DNA of 64,000 bases, from assembly GCF_001675165.1 (NCBI RefSeq), contig NZ_LROS01000013.1, positions 23,225 through 87,224 of the forward strand, written 5' to 3'. A program made the position numbers and the translations under genes. This DNA is from Clostridium ragsdalei P11. GTDB taxonomy: Bacteria; Bacillota; Clostridia; Clostridiales; Clostridiaceae. Below are positions 28,011 through 36,664 of this stretch, piece after piece; the first letter of the stretch is position 1, and each line of letters starts with the position of its first letter. Under the pieces are notes generated by a model that was not told the DNA's origin, made no database searches, and worked only from the letters and a program-made list of their open reading frames with translations.

Positions 28011-29072
28011 ATGAATACTTTTTCTGTAGCAAAAAGAGTTACAAAACAAATTTTAGGAGATAGACGATCGCTTGCATTATTATTTGTGGCGCCAATATTT
28101 GTCTTGTATTTGCTAAGTATAATGTTAAATTCAGGTATAGATAAGCCAAATTTGGAAGGAATAAATTTACCACAAACACTTATGGAATCACTTAAAAATG
28201 AGACAAATATAGTGGAAGTTCAAGATGAAAATAAGGCCCTTGACAGAGTAAAAAATAATGTTATAGATGGACTAGTTAAATTTGAAAATGATAAAATTAT
28301 AGTGACTGTTGAAGGAAGTGACATGGCAGCTTCAAATTCAGTTAAAAAAGCAGTTTCAAAAGCTTTTAATGAATATATGCATACTAGTATTGCATCAAAT
28401 CCAATGCTAAAGCAGCTGGGTTTTAGAATGATTGATAGTGAGTATAACTATATAAATGGTTCTGAGAATATGACAACTTTTGATACGGTTGCTCCTCTGA
28501 TGATGGGATTTTTTATATTCTTTTTTGTATTTCTCATGGCAGGGGTATCTTTCTTAAGGGAAAGAATTAGCGGTACATTGGATAGACTTATGGCAACACC
28601 TATTAAGAGAATAGAAATTGTGTTAGGATATTTTTTAGGGTTTGGTATATTTGTTATGTTTCAAACTCTAGTAATTCAGCTGTTTATGGTATATGGTCTT
28701 GGCATTACAATAAAAGGAAGTCCAATTTTAGTTTTACTTGTAAATGTGCTGCTGGCAGCAGGATCATTGACTCTTGGAACTTTACTTTCTGCATTTGCTA
28801 AAAATGAATTTCAATTATTTCAATTTATTCCCATAGTCATAGTACCTCAAATATTGTTTTGTGGATTATTTCCCCTTAGAGAAACGCCAATATGGGTAAA
28901 TGTACTTTCTAAAATCTTTCCACTAACTTATGGTGCAGATGCCCTAAAGGGAATTGTGCTTAGAGGGTATGGACTTTCAAAAGCTTATATGGATATCTTA
29001 ATACTTTTTGGTTATGCACTATTGTTTATAGTATTAAATTCATTGGCACTAAAAAAATACAGACGGTTATGA
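28011..29072 (+). CDS. ABC-2 type transporter permease
   Basis: A 353-residue membrane subunit with one N-terminal TM, a ~130-residue external domain, and five to six C-terminal TM helices. The block LRERISGTLDRLMATPIKRIEIVLGYFLGFGIF is the hallmark of YhgE/YadH-like ABC-2 exporters. It forms a complex with the preceding ATPase. The cargo is unknown. Its last six bases overlap the end of the convergent DUF434 gene. Confidence 0.93.
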   Translation: MNTFSVAKRVTKQILGDRRSLALLFVAPIFVLYLLSIMLNSGIDKPNLEGINLPQTLMESLKNETNIVEVQDENKALDRVKNNVIDGLVKFENDKIIVTVEGSDMAASNSVKKAVSKAFNEYMHTSIASNPMLKQLGFRMIDSEYNYINGSENMTTFDTVAPLMMGFFIFFFVFLMAGVSFLRERISGTLDRLMATPIKRIEIVLGYFLGFGIFVMFQTLVIQLFMVYGLGITIKGSPILVLLVNVLLAAGSLTLGTLLSAFAKNEFQLFQFIPIVIVPQILFCGLFPLRETPIWVNVLSKIFPLTYGADALKGIVLRGYGLSKAYMDILILFGYALLFIVLNSLALKKYRRL

Positions 29073-29801
29073 AGAAATATCTTTACTTAAATTTATTATA
29101 TTAGCATCAGGTACATAGTCTTCTATTATTTTTCTTGCAATATTAAACCAGCTTAAACAGCTGTCAAGAACTATGGAGTCACTTGTTACAATTCTGCCCA
29201 TTTTGGAGAGAAGAGGGTCTGCATTTGGGATTAATTCTATTTCAACTGGAATATCCCATTTAATTGAATGTTCAAGTATAAAATTTTTAAGTCTGCCTGA
29301 GTTTGAAACTCCAGAATCAAGAAAAAATTTAACCTTTGGTATACCTAAAGTAGTAAATTCTTGGCCAATTAAATTTAAGGCTAGGTGGGTTTTATCTACA
29401 ATACTATAAGTTCCCCTAAGTCCAGCTATATCCCTTATGGTACTATCACTGCATAATATTAATATTCCTTTTGAGAGGGCAACTTCTAAGGTTATTATAA
29501 GGTTAAATCCGTCTATGTATATGCAGTCCTCAGATATGCATGAAAAAGGCAGACATTTTGATTTCCTTTTTTCGCAGCTTAGTTTAGAAGAGGTTGAACG
29601 CTGAAGAGCATTTCTCTGTCTTAGTGAAAACTGGTAATGGTTACCTACCATCTCTATAATTGAATGCATTTTATAACCTCTATCAAGTAACCAGGATACT
29701 TCTACCTGTGCTTTTTGAAGTTTCAAAACGGATTCTTTTGAAAACCATCTATTGTCACTGGGATCACTTCCTCTGTTAACTATTCTCAAATTATAGTTCA
29801 T
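29067..29801 (-). CDS. DUF434/DUF5616 domain protein
   Basis: A 244-residue protein with two recognisable halves. The N-terminal part (WFSKESVLKLQKAQVEVSWLLDRGYKMHSIIEMVGNHYQLSLRQRNALQR-like) resembles DUF434. The C-terminal part (CIYIDGFNLIITLEVALSKGILILCSDSTIRDIAGLRGTY) resembles DUF5616, which has PIN/NYN-nuclease-like acidic residues. ATG 29801 sits after AAGGAGG. The function is not known. The chemistry suggested by the IDGFN motif is nuclease-like, but that is inference. Confidence 0.8.
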   Translation of the reverse strand: MNYNLRIVNRGSDPSDNRWFSKESVLKLQKAQVEVSWLLDRGYKMHSIIEMVGNHYQFSLRQRNALQRSTSSKLSCEKRKSKCLPFSCISEDCIYIDGFNLIITLEVALSKGILILCSDSTIRDIAGLRGTYSIVDKTHLALNLIGQEFTTLGIPKVKFFLDSGVSNSGRLKNFILEHSIKWDIPVEIELIPNADPLLSKMGRIVTSDSIVLDSCLSWFNIARKIIEDYVPDANIINLSKDISS

Positions 29802-29828
29802 TTTTACAACCTCCTTTTTGAGACTAAT

Positions 29829-29850
29829 CTTCATAAAATCTTCATAAAAT
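29829..29850. promoter_or_regulatory. Tandem 11-bp direct repeat (Pho-box-like)
   Basis: CTTCATAAAAT occurs twice in exact tandem. An 11-base period is how OmpR/PhoB-type regulators bind DNA, and an OmpR-type regulator is encoded at 31285. It lies between the DUF434 start and the glycosyltransferase, so it could serve either direction. Confidence 0.4.
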
Positions 29851-29979
29851 TAATAGATAATTCTTAAAAAATACCTTGTAAAATTAAATTGAAAGTTAAG
29901 AATTACAGATAATTTATTTATGTGTATAAATTAAAATTTAATTCAAAGTTTTATATGCATTGAGTACAGGAGGATCATA

Positions 29980-31233
29980 ATGGAAGATATACAAATGAGC
30001 AGATATTACAGAAATATGACACTTGCAGCAATGTTAATTAGCATATTGTGGGTTGCTTTAATAAATACCCAGCCCTTTTCAGATTTTGCATATTACAATC
30101 AGATTGCAAATCAAGTTGCAAGTGATGGTCAATGGGGAGATACTTATACCTCTGTTGGGTATTCTATTGTTCTTGGATTTATATATAAAGTATTTGGAAA
30201 CAGCTTAGTCTCAGCAAAAGTTTCTAATTTAGTTTTGACATTTTTAAATTATGGAATGCTTTATATTATACTACAAAAAGTAAATTTAAATGAGAAAAGA
30301 CGTAAAATTATTTATGGGTTATTTGTATTTTTCCCAAGTAATATTTTCTATAACAGTGTTCTGGCAACGGAAATATTATTTACCACTGTATTACTTCTTA
30401 TAACACTAATATATTTTTATGATATTAAATACAAATATGTAATAATTGGTGTTTTAACAGCTGCTGATGCTATGGTAAAACCATTTTTTATGGTGTTCTT
30501 TTTTGCTATATTCATATTGGAGATATGTTTAAGGATGAAATTTAAAGATGTTTTAAAACATACAGCTGTGGTACTCATAGTTAGCTGCGTTTCTATATCT
30601 CCATGGATATATAGAAATACTAAGTTAATTGGTGAGTTTACATCTATATCAAACAATCCTGGAATAGTACTTTATATAAATAACAATTCTCAAAATAAAT
30701 CTGGTGTTTGGATGGATGCTAAAAATGTTGAAAATTCTATTGTAAGTACTAAAGAATATATAAATGCAAATGCTACAGAAAAAAATAAAATGCTGTCTAA
30801 AGCAGCTAAAAAGTGGATATTAAGTCATCCATTATCCTTTGTAAAGTTAGGTTTTATAAGGCTATTTAAGACTTATCTTGATGGAGGTGATTTATTTTAC
30901 AGTTTAAATGGAACAAATTTAAATTTGTTCTTTAAAATATTATTTGCAGTTTATACTTATATAGCAAGGTATGTAATATTTACTCCTGCAATAATTTTAA
31001 TGCTTTTGTACAGTGTAAAAGTAATTAGAAATTTGATTAAAAAAAGAGAAATTGATTCATACTCTCTATATAATTTAATTTGCTTTTACATGTTTTCTTG
31101 TGTTTACTTTATAACAGAGGGACAGCCGCGTTATTCATTTCCATCTATATTTATAGCTGTTTATTTTTTCTCATATTTAATAGAGAAAATAAGTATACCA
31201 CTTGTTAAAAAAAGCAAAAGTTTAGGAAAATAA
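29980..31233 (+). CDS. Membrane glycosyltransferase, GT39/ArnT-like
   Basis: A 417-residue polytopic protein with about ten TM helices. An early acidic loop (QPFSDFAYYNQIANQVASDGQWGD) resembles the catalytic Asp loop of lipid-linked-sugar transferases of the PMT/ArnT/GT39 superfamily. Such enzymes move a sugar from a polyprenyl carrier onto a protein, lipid or wall polymer outside the membrane. Acceptor and sugar are unknown. It starts at ATG behind AGGAGG. The two-component pair follows by 51 bases and may share the transcript. Confidence 0.78.
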   Translation: MEDIQMSRYYRNMTLAAMLISILWVALINTQPFSDFAYYNQIANQVASDGQWGDTYTSVGYSIVLGFIYKVFGNSLVSAKVSNLVLTFLNYGMLYIILQKVNLNEKRRKIIYGLFVFFPSNIFYNSVLATEILFTTVLLLITLIYFYDIKYKYVIIGVLTAADAMVKPFFMVFFFAIFILEICLRMKFKDVLKHTAVVLIVSCVSISPWIYRNTKLIGEFTSISNNPGIVLYINNNSQNKSGVWMDAKNVENSIVSTKEYINANATEKNKMLSKAAKKWILSHPLSFVKLGFIRLFKTYLDGGDLFYSLNGTNLNLFFKILFAVYTYIARYVIFTPAIILMLLYSVKVIRNLIKKREIDSYSLYNLICFYMFSCVYFITEGQPRYSFPSIFIAVYFFSYLIEKISIPLVKKSKSLGK

Positions 31234-31284
31234 AGTGGTGTATAATAAAAATATCTTATACAATATTAAGAGGAGATATTTTTT

Positions 31285-31977
31285 ATGGATAGTACTATAC
31301 TAGTAGTTGATGATGATAAGGATATTTTAGATATAATAGAAATTTATCTAAAAAATGATGGATTTAATGTTATCACTGCGGAAGACGGATTGATAGCAAT
31401 GGACAAGCTTAAAGAAAATAATATAGATTTAATAATACTCGATATAATGATGCCTAATCTTGATGGTATACATGCATGTCTTGAAATTAGAAAAAAAGAA
31501 AAAATACCTATAATAATGCTTTCAGCTAAAGATGATTCAAGCAGCAAGATATTAGGATTAAATGTTGGAGCAGATGATTATGTTACTAAGCCATTCAATC
31601 CACTAGAACTAGTTGCTAGAGTCAAATCACAAATTAGAAGGTATTCTGAATTCAATGTAGAAAGACCAAAAAGTAAAGAAGAAATTCTTATAAATGATAT
31701 GGTAATAAACACTGCATCTAGAGAAGTATTTATTGGAGAAAAGTTAATAGAACTTACACCAATTGAATTTTCAATCTTGGAAGTACTTGCAAATAACAGA
31801 GGAAGGGTTTTAAGCACGGAAAGTATTTATGAAAGTGTTTGGAAAGAACCTTTTTACAATGCCAAAAACACAGTTGCAGTACATATAAGAAATATAAGAG
31901 AAAAGATAGAGATAAATTCAAAGGACCCCAAATACATAAAAGTTGTTTGGGGTGTAGGTTATAAAATTGATAAATAA
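31285..31977 (+). CDS. OmpR/PhoB-family response regulator
   Basis: A 230-residue regulator. The receiver domain has acidic VVDDDKD, phospho-acceptor Asp53 in LIILDIMMP, switch Ser in MLSAKDD and Lys in VTKPF. A C-terminal winged helix follows (ELTPIEFSILEVLANNRGRVLSTESIYESVW...VAVHIRNIREKI). The gene overlaps its kinase by 11 bases, so they form a cognate pair, closest in style to VanR/PhoP. The signal is unknown; the glycosyltransferase just upstream suggests envelope functions. Confidence 0.95.
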   Translation: MDSTILVVDDDKDILDIIEIYLKNDGFNVITAEDGLIAMDKLKENNIDLIILDIMMPNLDGIHACLEIRKKEKIPIIMLSAKDDSSSKILGLNVGADDYVTKPFNPLELVARVKSQIRRYSEFNVERPKSKEEILINDMVINTASREVFIGEKLIELTPIEFSILEVLANNRGRVLSTESIYESVWKEPFYNAKNTVAVHIRNIREKIEINSKDPKYIKVVWGVGYKIDK

Positions 31978-33415
31978 GATAAAGAAGTTTGCATTTAAGA
32001 GCATATCAAGGGAATTTTTGATTATAAATATACTTAGCTTTGTCATACTTATAATTGGTATAAGCGGTGCCCTTAGTGTTATAATGCAGGATGCAAATAA
32101 CCCTCAAAATATTGTAAACGCATCAAATGACATTTATGTTCAGGTAAATAGGTATGTGCAATCTACAAATACTGAAGTTCAAAGTTATATAAATAATTTG
32201 GCTGATGAGAACAATGTAAATATAGCTATTACTGATATCAAAGGCCGCATAATTTTTAAATCAAGTGAAGTAGAAGTCAAGTATATTGATCTGGATAATA
32301 TAAAAAATATTATACTTAATACCACTCCAAGGGATGGAGATGTAGTATATCAGGTGTATAATATAAATATATCAGGTAATAAATACATACTTGTTACATG
32401 GAAAAGCACAGGTATGTATCATAATATTTTTAGATATACGTCAATGATACTAATTCCAATAATTATTTCACTTGGAATTGTATATTTGGTTTCATATAGA
32501 AAAACCAGGTATATAAAGTACATCTGTAAGGGAATAGTGAAAATCTCCCATGAGGATTTAAATTATAAGTTGGATAAAAAAGGTATAGATGAGCTCGGAA
32601 CTTTGGCAGATGAGATAAATAACATGTCACTTAATTTAAATAATATGATAAATCGTGAAAAGTCTGTCCAAAACTTTAAAGATGAGCTTATAACCAACAT
32701 ATCACATGATTTGAGGACACCTCTTACCTCATTAATGGGGTATTTGTATTTGATAAATGATAAGAATGTTTCTATAGAAGATAAGGAAGTATACAGCAAA
32801 AAATCTATGGAGAGAGCGGAAAAGCTAAAAGTTTTAATAGAGAACTTATTTGAATACTCAAAACTGGAAAGTGGAGCAATAAATCTTGAAATACATAATG
32901 TAAATATAATTGAAATTGTAGAACAAATCATAGGGGAACTTTCTATAATTGCAAGCAGGTATCAAATAAGTTTTGTAAAAAAATATAGCATTACAAAGTT
33001 GAACTTAAATATTGACCCATATCTCATCAGCAGGGTATTTCAAAATATTTTATCGAATGCTATAAAGTATAGTGTAAAAAGTAGTGAAGTTTATATAGAT
33101 ATTGTCAATAATGTAAATGATACTATAATTAGTTTTCAAAACTTATCAAGTAGAGAGTTGTCCACTGAAGATATGAATAAAATATTTGACAGATTCTATA
33201 TGGGGGATAAGTCTAGAAACTCTCATAAAAACAACTCTGGATTGGGGCTTGCTATAGTTAAAAATATTATGGATTTGCATGGTGGAGAAGTTTGGGCCGA
33301 AGGTAATGATAATATTTTTAAAATTTATATTAAGTTAAAAAATAATTCATCTAAACTTACTGTTGGCAGTGGCACCTATGGTATAAATGAGCAAAAAAAG
33401 ACAGGATTTACATGA
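31967..33415 (+). CDS. Membrane sensor histidine kinase
   Basis: A 482-residue kinase with TM helices at about 16-38 and 152-174 bracketing a ~110-residue external sensor domain. Then come HAMP, the H box ELITNISHDLRTPLTSLMGYL, an N box LISRVFQNILSNAIKYS, and the G box GLGLAIVKNIMDLHGGEVWAE. It starts at TTG within the end of the response regulator gene and phosphorylates that partner. Layout is like VanS. Confidence 0.94.
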   Translation: MINKIKKFAFKSISREFLIINILSFVILIIGISGALSVIMQDANNPQNIVNASNDIYVQVNRYVQSTNTEVQSYINNLADENNVNIAITDIKGRIIFKSSEVEVKYIDLDNIKNIILNTTPRDGDVVYQVYNINISGNKYILVTWKSTGMYHNIFRYTSMILIPIIISLGIVYLVSYRKTRYIKYICKGIVKISHEDLNYKLDKKGIDELGTLADEINNMSLNLNNMINREKSVQNFKDELITNISHDLRTPLTSLMGYLYLINDKNVSIEDKEVYSKKSMERAEKLKVLIENLFEYSKLESGAINLEIHNVNIIEIVEQIIGELSIIASRYQISFVKKYSITKLNLNIDPYLISRVFQNILSNAIKYSVKSSEVYIDIVNNVNDTIISFQNLSSRELSTEDMNKIFDRFYMGDKSRNSHKNNSGLGLAIVKNIMDLHGGEVWAEGNDNIFKIYIKLKNNSSKLTVGSGTYGINEQKKTGFT

Positions 33416-33465
33416 AAGGTTAATATATAATATAGGAAAAGGTTTAAGGAGGTAGGTATTCTAAA

Positions 33466-33816
33466 ATGAATTACAATGCTTGTATTAGGAAGTCTATTGA
33501 GTATATAGAGCATAATTTAAACAATAAAATAGAACTTGAAGATATTGCTCACAAAGTCTTCCTGTCAAAATATCATTTTCATAGAATTTTTCATTCTGTT
33601 GTTGGAGAACCTGTAGCTGAATATATAAGAAGGAGAAGGCTTAAAGAGGCTGCAAATGAGCTTTTAAATACAGACAATAAAATTGTAGATATAGCATTAA
33701 AGTATCAGTTTAGTTCTCAGGAATCTTTTACAAAGGCCTTCAAAAAACTTTATGGAATGCCTCCAAGAGAATTCAGAAGAAATAGAACTGCAAGTAGTAT
33801 TTCTATGGCAGCTTAA
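33466..33816 (+). CDS. Stand-alone AraC-type DNA-binding protein
   Basis: The 116-residue product is only the double helix-turn-helix domain (IEHNLNNKIELEDIAHKVFLSKYHFHRIFHSVVGEPVAEYIRRRRLKEAANELL...YQFSSQESFTKAFKKLYGMPPREFRR), as in MarA/SoxS, with no sensor domain. Such proteins are controlled by their amount. It is preceded by AAGGAGG and lies alone between the two-component system and clpP. Confidence 0.93.
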   Translation: MNYNACIRKSIEYIEHNLNNKIELEDIAHKVFLSKYHFHRIFHSVVGEPVAEYIRRRRLKEAANELLNTDNKIVDIALKYQFSSQESFTKAFKKLYGMPPREFRRNRTASSISMAA

Positions 33817-33825
33817 TATTTATAC

Positions 33826-33866
33826 GATGCCAAGAACTTTATTTATTAAGACAATATTTTTATGAG
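33826..33866. repeat. Dispersed repeat remnant, copy D
   Basis: GATGCCAAGAACTTTATTTATTAAGACAATATTTTTAT-like sequence closely matches the stretch at about 26072-26110 and, in reverse, the flank of copy A near 6795-6820. No hairpin remains here; it sits directly before the clpP ribosome site. Confidence 0.5.
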
Positions 33867-33878
33867 GTGATTTGAATA

Positions 33879-34463
33879 ATGAGTTATGTACCAGTAGTAA
33901 TTGATCATACAAATGCAGGAGAACGTTCTTACGATATATTTTCAAGGCTTTTAAAAGATAGGATAGTAATGTTAAATGGTCAGGTAACAGATGAAGCTGC
34001 AAGTTCAATTGTGGCACAGCTTTTATTTTTGGAATCAGACAATCCTGACAGTGATATCAATTTTTATATAAATAGTCCAGGAGGATCTATTACGGCGGGA
34101 ATGGCAATATATGATACGATGCAGTATATAAAATCAGATGTATCCACAATATGTGTTGGTATGGCTGCTAGCATGGGTTCATTTTTGCTTGCAGCAGGGG
34201 CAAAAGGAAAGAGATTTGCTCTGCCAAACAGTGAAATTTTAATACATCAACCTTCTGTATACGGTGGAATGCAGGGTCAGGCCACAGATATAGAAATTCA
34301 CACAAAATGGCTTTTAGGAATAAAGAAGAAGATGAATAGATTATACAGTGAAATGACAGGTAAACCTATTGAAAAGATAGAAAAGGATGTTGAGAGAGAT
34401 TATTTTATGTCAGCTAAAGAAGCTTTAGATTATGGATTAGTGGATAAAATCCTTTCAAAATAA
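33879..34463 (+). CDS. clpP: ATP-dependent Clp protease proteolytic subunit
   Basis: A 194-residue ClpP peptidase. The catalytic Ser98 is in [13 protein letters not shown], His123 in LIHQPS, and the Asp in the [12 protein letters not shown] block. ClpP forms a 14-mer barrel fed by a Clp ATPase. The gene stands alone, not in the usual tig-clpP-clpX-lon order, and the loop after the His ([16 protein letters not shown]) differs from the common PLGG version. This is probably a second ClpP paralogue, but only the genome can show that. Confidence 0.94.
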   Translation: MSYVPVVIDHTNAGERSYDIFSRLLKDRIVMLNGQVTDEAASSIVAQLLFLESDNPDSDINFYINSPGGSITAGMAIYDTMQYIKSDVSTICVGMAASMGSFLLAAGAKGKRFALPNSEILIHQPSVYGGMQGQATDIEIHTKWLLGIKKKMNRLYSEMTGKPIEKIEKDVERDYFMSAKEALDYGLVDKILSK

Positions 34464-34470
34464 TTTTTTA

Positions 34471-34516
34471 AACAGCAGCTGCATAATGAAGGAAACTTCA
34501 TTATGCAGCTGCTGTT
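34471..34516. terminator. Very strong terminator after clpP
   Basis: A perfect 20-bp stem (34471-34490 with 34497-34516) around GGAAAC is followed by six Ts. Confidence 0.95.
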
Positions 34517-34520
34517 TTTT

Positions 34521-34557
34521 ATTTGGACATATATTTATGTTATATATATGTCCAAAT
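34521..34557. other. Second inverted repeat upstream of the PadR promoter
   Basis: ATTTGGACATATAT pairs perfectly with ATATATGTCCAAAT over a 9-base spacer, immediately after the clpP terminator. It may be a regulator site or part of a terminator. Confidence 0.45.
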
Positions 34558-34567
34558 AAAATATACC

Positions 34568-34627
34568 TTGACAGGTGAGGTATACTTTTATATAATGTAA
34601 CTAAATTATTAAAGTAATTTAGTTTAC
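34568..34627 (+). promoter_or_regulatory. PadR-operon promoter with operator-like palindromes
   Basis: TTGACA (34568-34573), a 17-base spacer and TATAAT (34591-34596) form a consensus promoter. TATACC/GGTATA brackets the -35. CTAAATTA/TAATTTAG (34601-34608 and 34615-34622) lies at the transcription start. PadR repressors commonly bind such sites in their own promoter. Confidence 0.7.
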
Positions 34628-34655
34628 AATTTAATATGCTGTAAGGAGTGAGTAG

Positions 34656-34988
34656 ATGTCTATAACTTCAGATGTTATAAGGGGGCATACAGAAACCATA
34701 ATTTTGGCGCACTTAGTTGGAAAGGACAGTTATGGTTATGAAATCAATAAATTTATAAAGGAAAAGACGGATAATAAGTATGAACTTAAAGAAGCAACTC
34801 TTTATTCTGCTTTTAGAAGGCTGGAAAAAGCTTCTCTTATAACTTCTTATTGGGGAGATCAAAATACAGGAGCAAGAAGGAGATATTATTCTATAACAGA
34901 ATTGGGAAAAGAAGTACTAAAGCAAAATAGGTTAGATTGGAATGAATCGAAGGAATTAATAGATAAGTTAATTAATGGAGGTAATTAA
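34656..34988 (+). CDS. PadR-family transcriptional regulator
   Basis: A 110-residue PadR protein: IRGHTETIILAHLVGKDSYGYEINKFIKEKTDNKYELKEATLYSAFRRLEKASLITSYWGDQNTGARRRYYSITELGKEVL is the family winged helix with its dimerisation helix after it. It probably represses its own operon, which encodes the envelope-stress-type DUF1700 and DUF4097 proteins that usually accompany PadR in Firmicutes. Confidence 0.94.
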   Translation: MSITSDVIRGHTETIILAHLVGKDSYGYEINKFIKEKTDNKYELKEATLYSAFRRLEKASLITSYWGDQNTGARRRYYSITELGKEVLKQNRLDWNESKELIDKLINGGN

Positions 34989-34989
34989 A

Positions 34990-35646
34990 ATGCATGAAAG
35001 ATTGAGAAAGAGTGTAGAAGAATTATTTGAAAATGCACCTAAAACTCATAGAGCAACAGAGCTTAAAGAAGAGCTTTTAGCTAATCTTATAGATAAATAT
35101 GATGATTTGGTGTCTTCAGGAAAAGGTGAAGAAGAAGCTTTTAAAATAGCTATTTCAAGTATAGGTGATGTAGATGAACTCTTAGAAGGGTTAAAAGATA
35201 AAAATATGTTTGATTATGATGAGGAGCAAAAATATCGCAGGAAAAATGCACTTGTATTGTCTGTGTCCGTGGGATTATATATTATGAGTGTAGTGATATT
35301 GATATTATTAAATCAAGTCTTTATGGTAAATGATGTTGTATCAGTAAGTATTATGCTTACAATAGATGCTGTTGCAACATGTCTTATAGTTTATAATCAT
35401 GCTTCAAAGCCTAAATATGTAAAAGGAGATGATACTATTGTGGAAGAATTCAAACAGTGGAAATCTTCTAATGACAGCCAAATGGAAATTATTAAATCAA
35501 TTAAATCTATAGCATGGCTAATTATAGTTGCCCTATATTTTATATTAAGTTTTGTTTTTGATGCTTGGGGATATTCCTGGATTATATTTATAATAGGTGC
35601 TGCTGTAGAAAAAATTATAACTTTGAGCTTTAAGTTGAAGGAGTAG
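34990..35646 (+). CDS. DUF1700-like membrane protein with permuted N-terminal helix bundle
   Basis: A 218-residue protein. The first ~70 residues form a helical domain (HRATELKEELLANLIDKYDDLVSSGKGEEEAFKIAISSIGDVDELL) seen in DUF1700/HAAS proteins. Four TM helices follow. ATG 34990 sits after GGAGG at the end of padR. HAAS-type proteins often work with PadR regulators and act as membrane-bound regulators of the operon. Exact role unknown. Confidence 0.82.
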   Translation: MHERLRKSVEELFENAPKTHRATELKEELLANLIDKYDDLVSSGKGEEEAFKIAISSIGDVDELLEGLKDKNMFDYDEEQKYRRKNALVLSVSVGLYIMSVVILILLNQVFMVNDVVSVSIMLTIDAVATCLIVYNHASKPKYVKGDDTIVEEFKQWKSSNDSQMEIIKSIKSIAWLIIVALYFILSFVFDAWGYSWIIFIIGAAVEKIITLSFKLKE

Positions 35647-35650
35647 GAAT

Positions 35651-36610
35651 ATGAATAGAAATAGAAGCTTAATAAAAGTACTAATTGTAATGTGGGCTGT
35701 CATTGCAGCAGCAGGCCTATCTTTCTTATTATATGGATTTTCTCACGGAGAGGGTTTTCCAATATTTGAATATGGAAATAAAATAGCAGGTGCTAGGTAT
35801 GCTGTACAGAAAAGTGAAAGCACATCCGTAAATAACTGTAGTAAGATAAGCTTGGGATTTTCTAGAGGAGATGTAATTGTACAGACAACAGATGAATTAA
35901 ACTTAAAAGTTGTACAAAGTGCATCTAGAAAGTTAAAGGATGGAGAAAAGTTTGCAATAGAAAAGCAGGGAAATAGCATTGAAATTAAAAGGAAAGATGA
36001 AAATAAAGTTTTTCACAATAAATTTATTAATATATTCGATGGATTCAATGGGAATGAGAAAATAGAATTGTATGTACCTAAAAGTTATGCTAAAGATTTA
36101 GATATAAGTACAACTTCAGGAGATATCTTATTTAACTCTGATATGAAATTGAATGATATAAATTGTATACAAAGTTCTGGAGACTTTAAGATGAACGGGA
36201 GTATTACTGGAAATAATGTTGGTATAAAAACAATTTCAGGAGATATAGATATAGCTAGCCTGGATTCTAAATATTACAATATACAAGTTTCATCAGGAGA
36301 TATATCTGTAAAGTCTATTTCGGGTTCGGGAAATGCTAAAGCTGTATCAGGTGATATAAAAATGAATTACAAGTCCATTGATGAGTATGCTAAGGCAAAT
36401 TCTACTTCTGGAGATGTGAAGATGGTACTCCCTCAAAATTTGAGTTTTAAATTTGAAGGAAAGTGTACTTCTGGAGATATAAAGGGAGATTTTCCATTAA
36501 CCTATGAAAATAATAGAAAAAGCAAGGCATCTGCACAAGTAGGAAATGGCCCATATAAGACAATAAATGTAGGTACAGTATCGGGTGATATAGATATTTC
36601 AAGCAAGTGA
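35651..36610 (+). CDS. DUF4097 beta-repeat protein with one N-terminal TM
   Basis: A 319-residue protein: one TM (about 9-29), then repeated short motifs of the form SGDI (ISTTSGDILFNS, QSSGDFKMNG, TISGDIDIAS, VSSGDISVKS, AVSGDIKMNY, STSGDVKMVL, CTSGDIKGDF, TVSGDIDISS). Such repeats fold as a beta-solenoid outside the membrane. This is the usual last member of PadR-DUF1700-DUF4097 operons. Function is unknown; a scaffold or anti-regulator role is inferred from the shape. Confidence 0.88.
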   Translation: MNRNRSLIKVLIVMWAVIAAAGLSFLLYGFSHGEGFPIFEYGNKIAGARYAVQKSESTSVNNCSKISLGFSRGDVIVQTTDELNLKVVQSASRKLKDGEKFAIEKQGNSIEIKRKDENKVFHNKFINIFDGFNGNEKIELYVPKSYAKDLDISTTSGDILFNSDMKLNDINCIQSSGDFKMNGSITGNNVGIKTISGDIDIASLDSKYYNIQVSSGDISVKSISGSGNAKAVSGDIKMNYKSIDEYAKANSTSGDVKMVLPQNLSFKFEGKCTSGDIKGDFPLTYENNRKSKASAQVGNGPYKTINVGTVSGDIDISSK

Positions 36611-36664
36611 TGAATATGAAGAATAAAGAAAAAGGATCAAATAAAATGTTGGAGGTGGAAGAGT

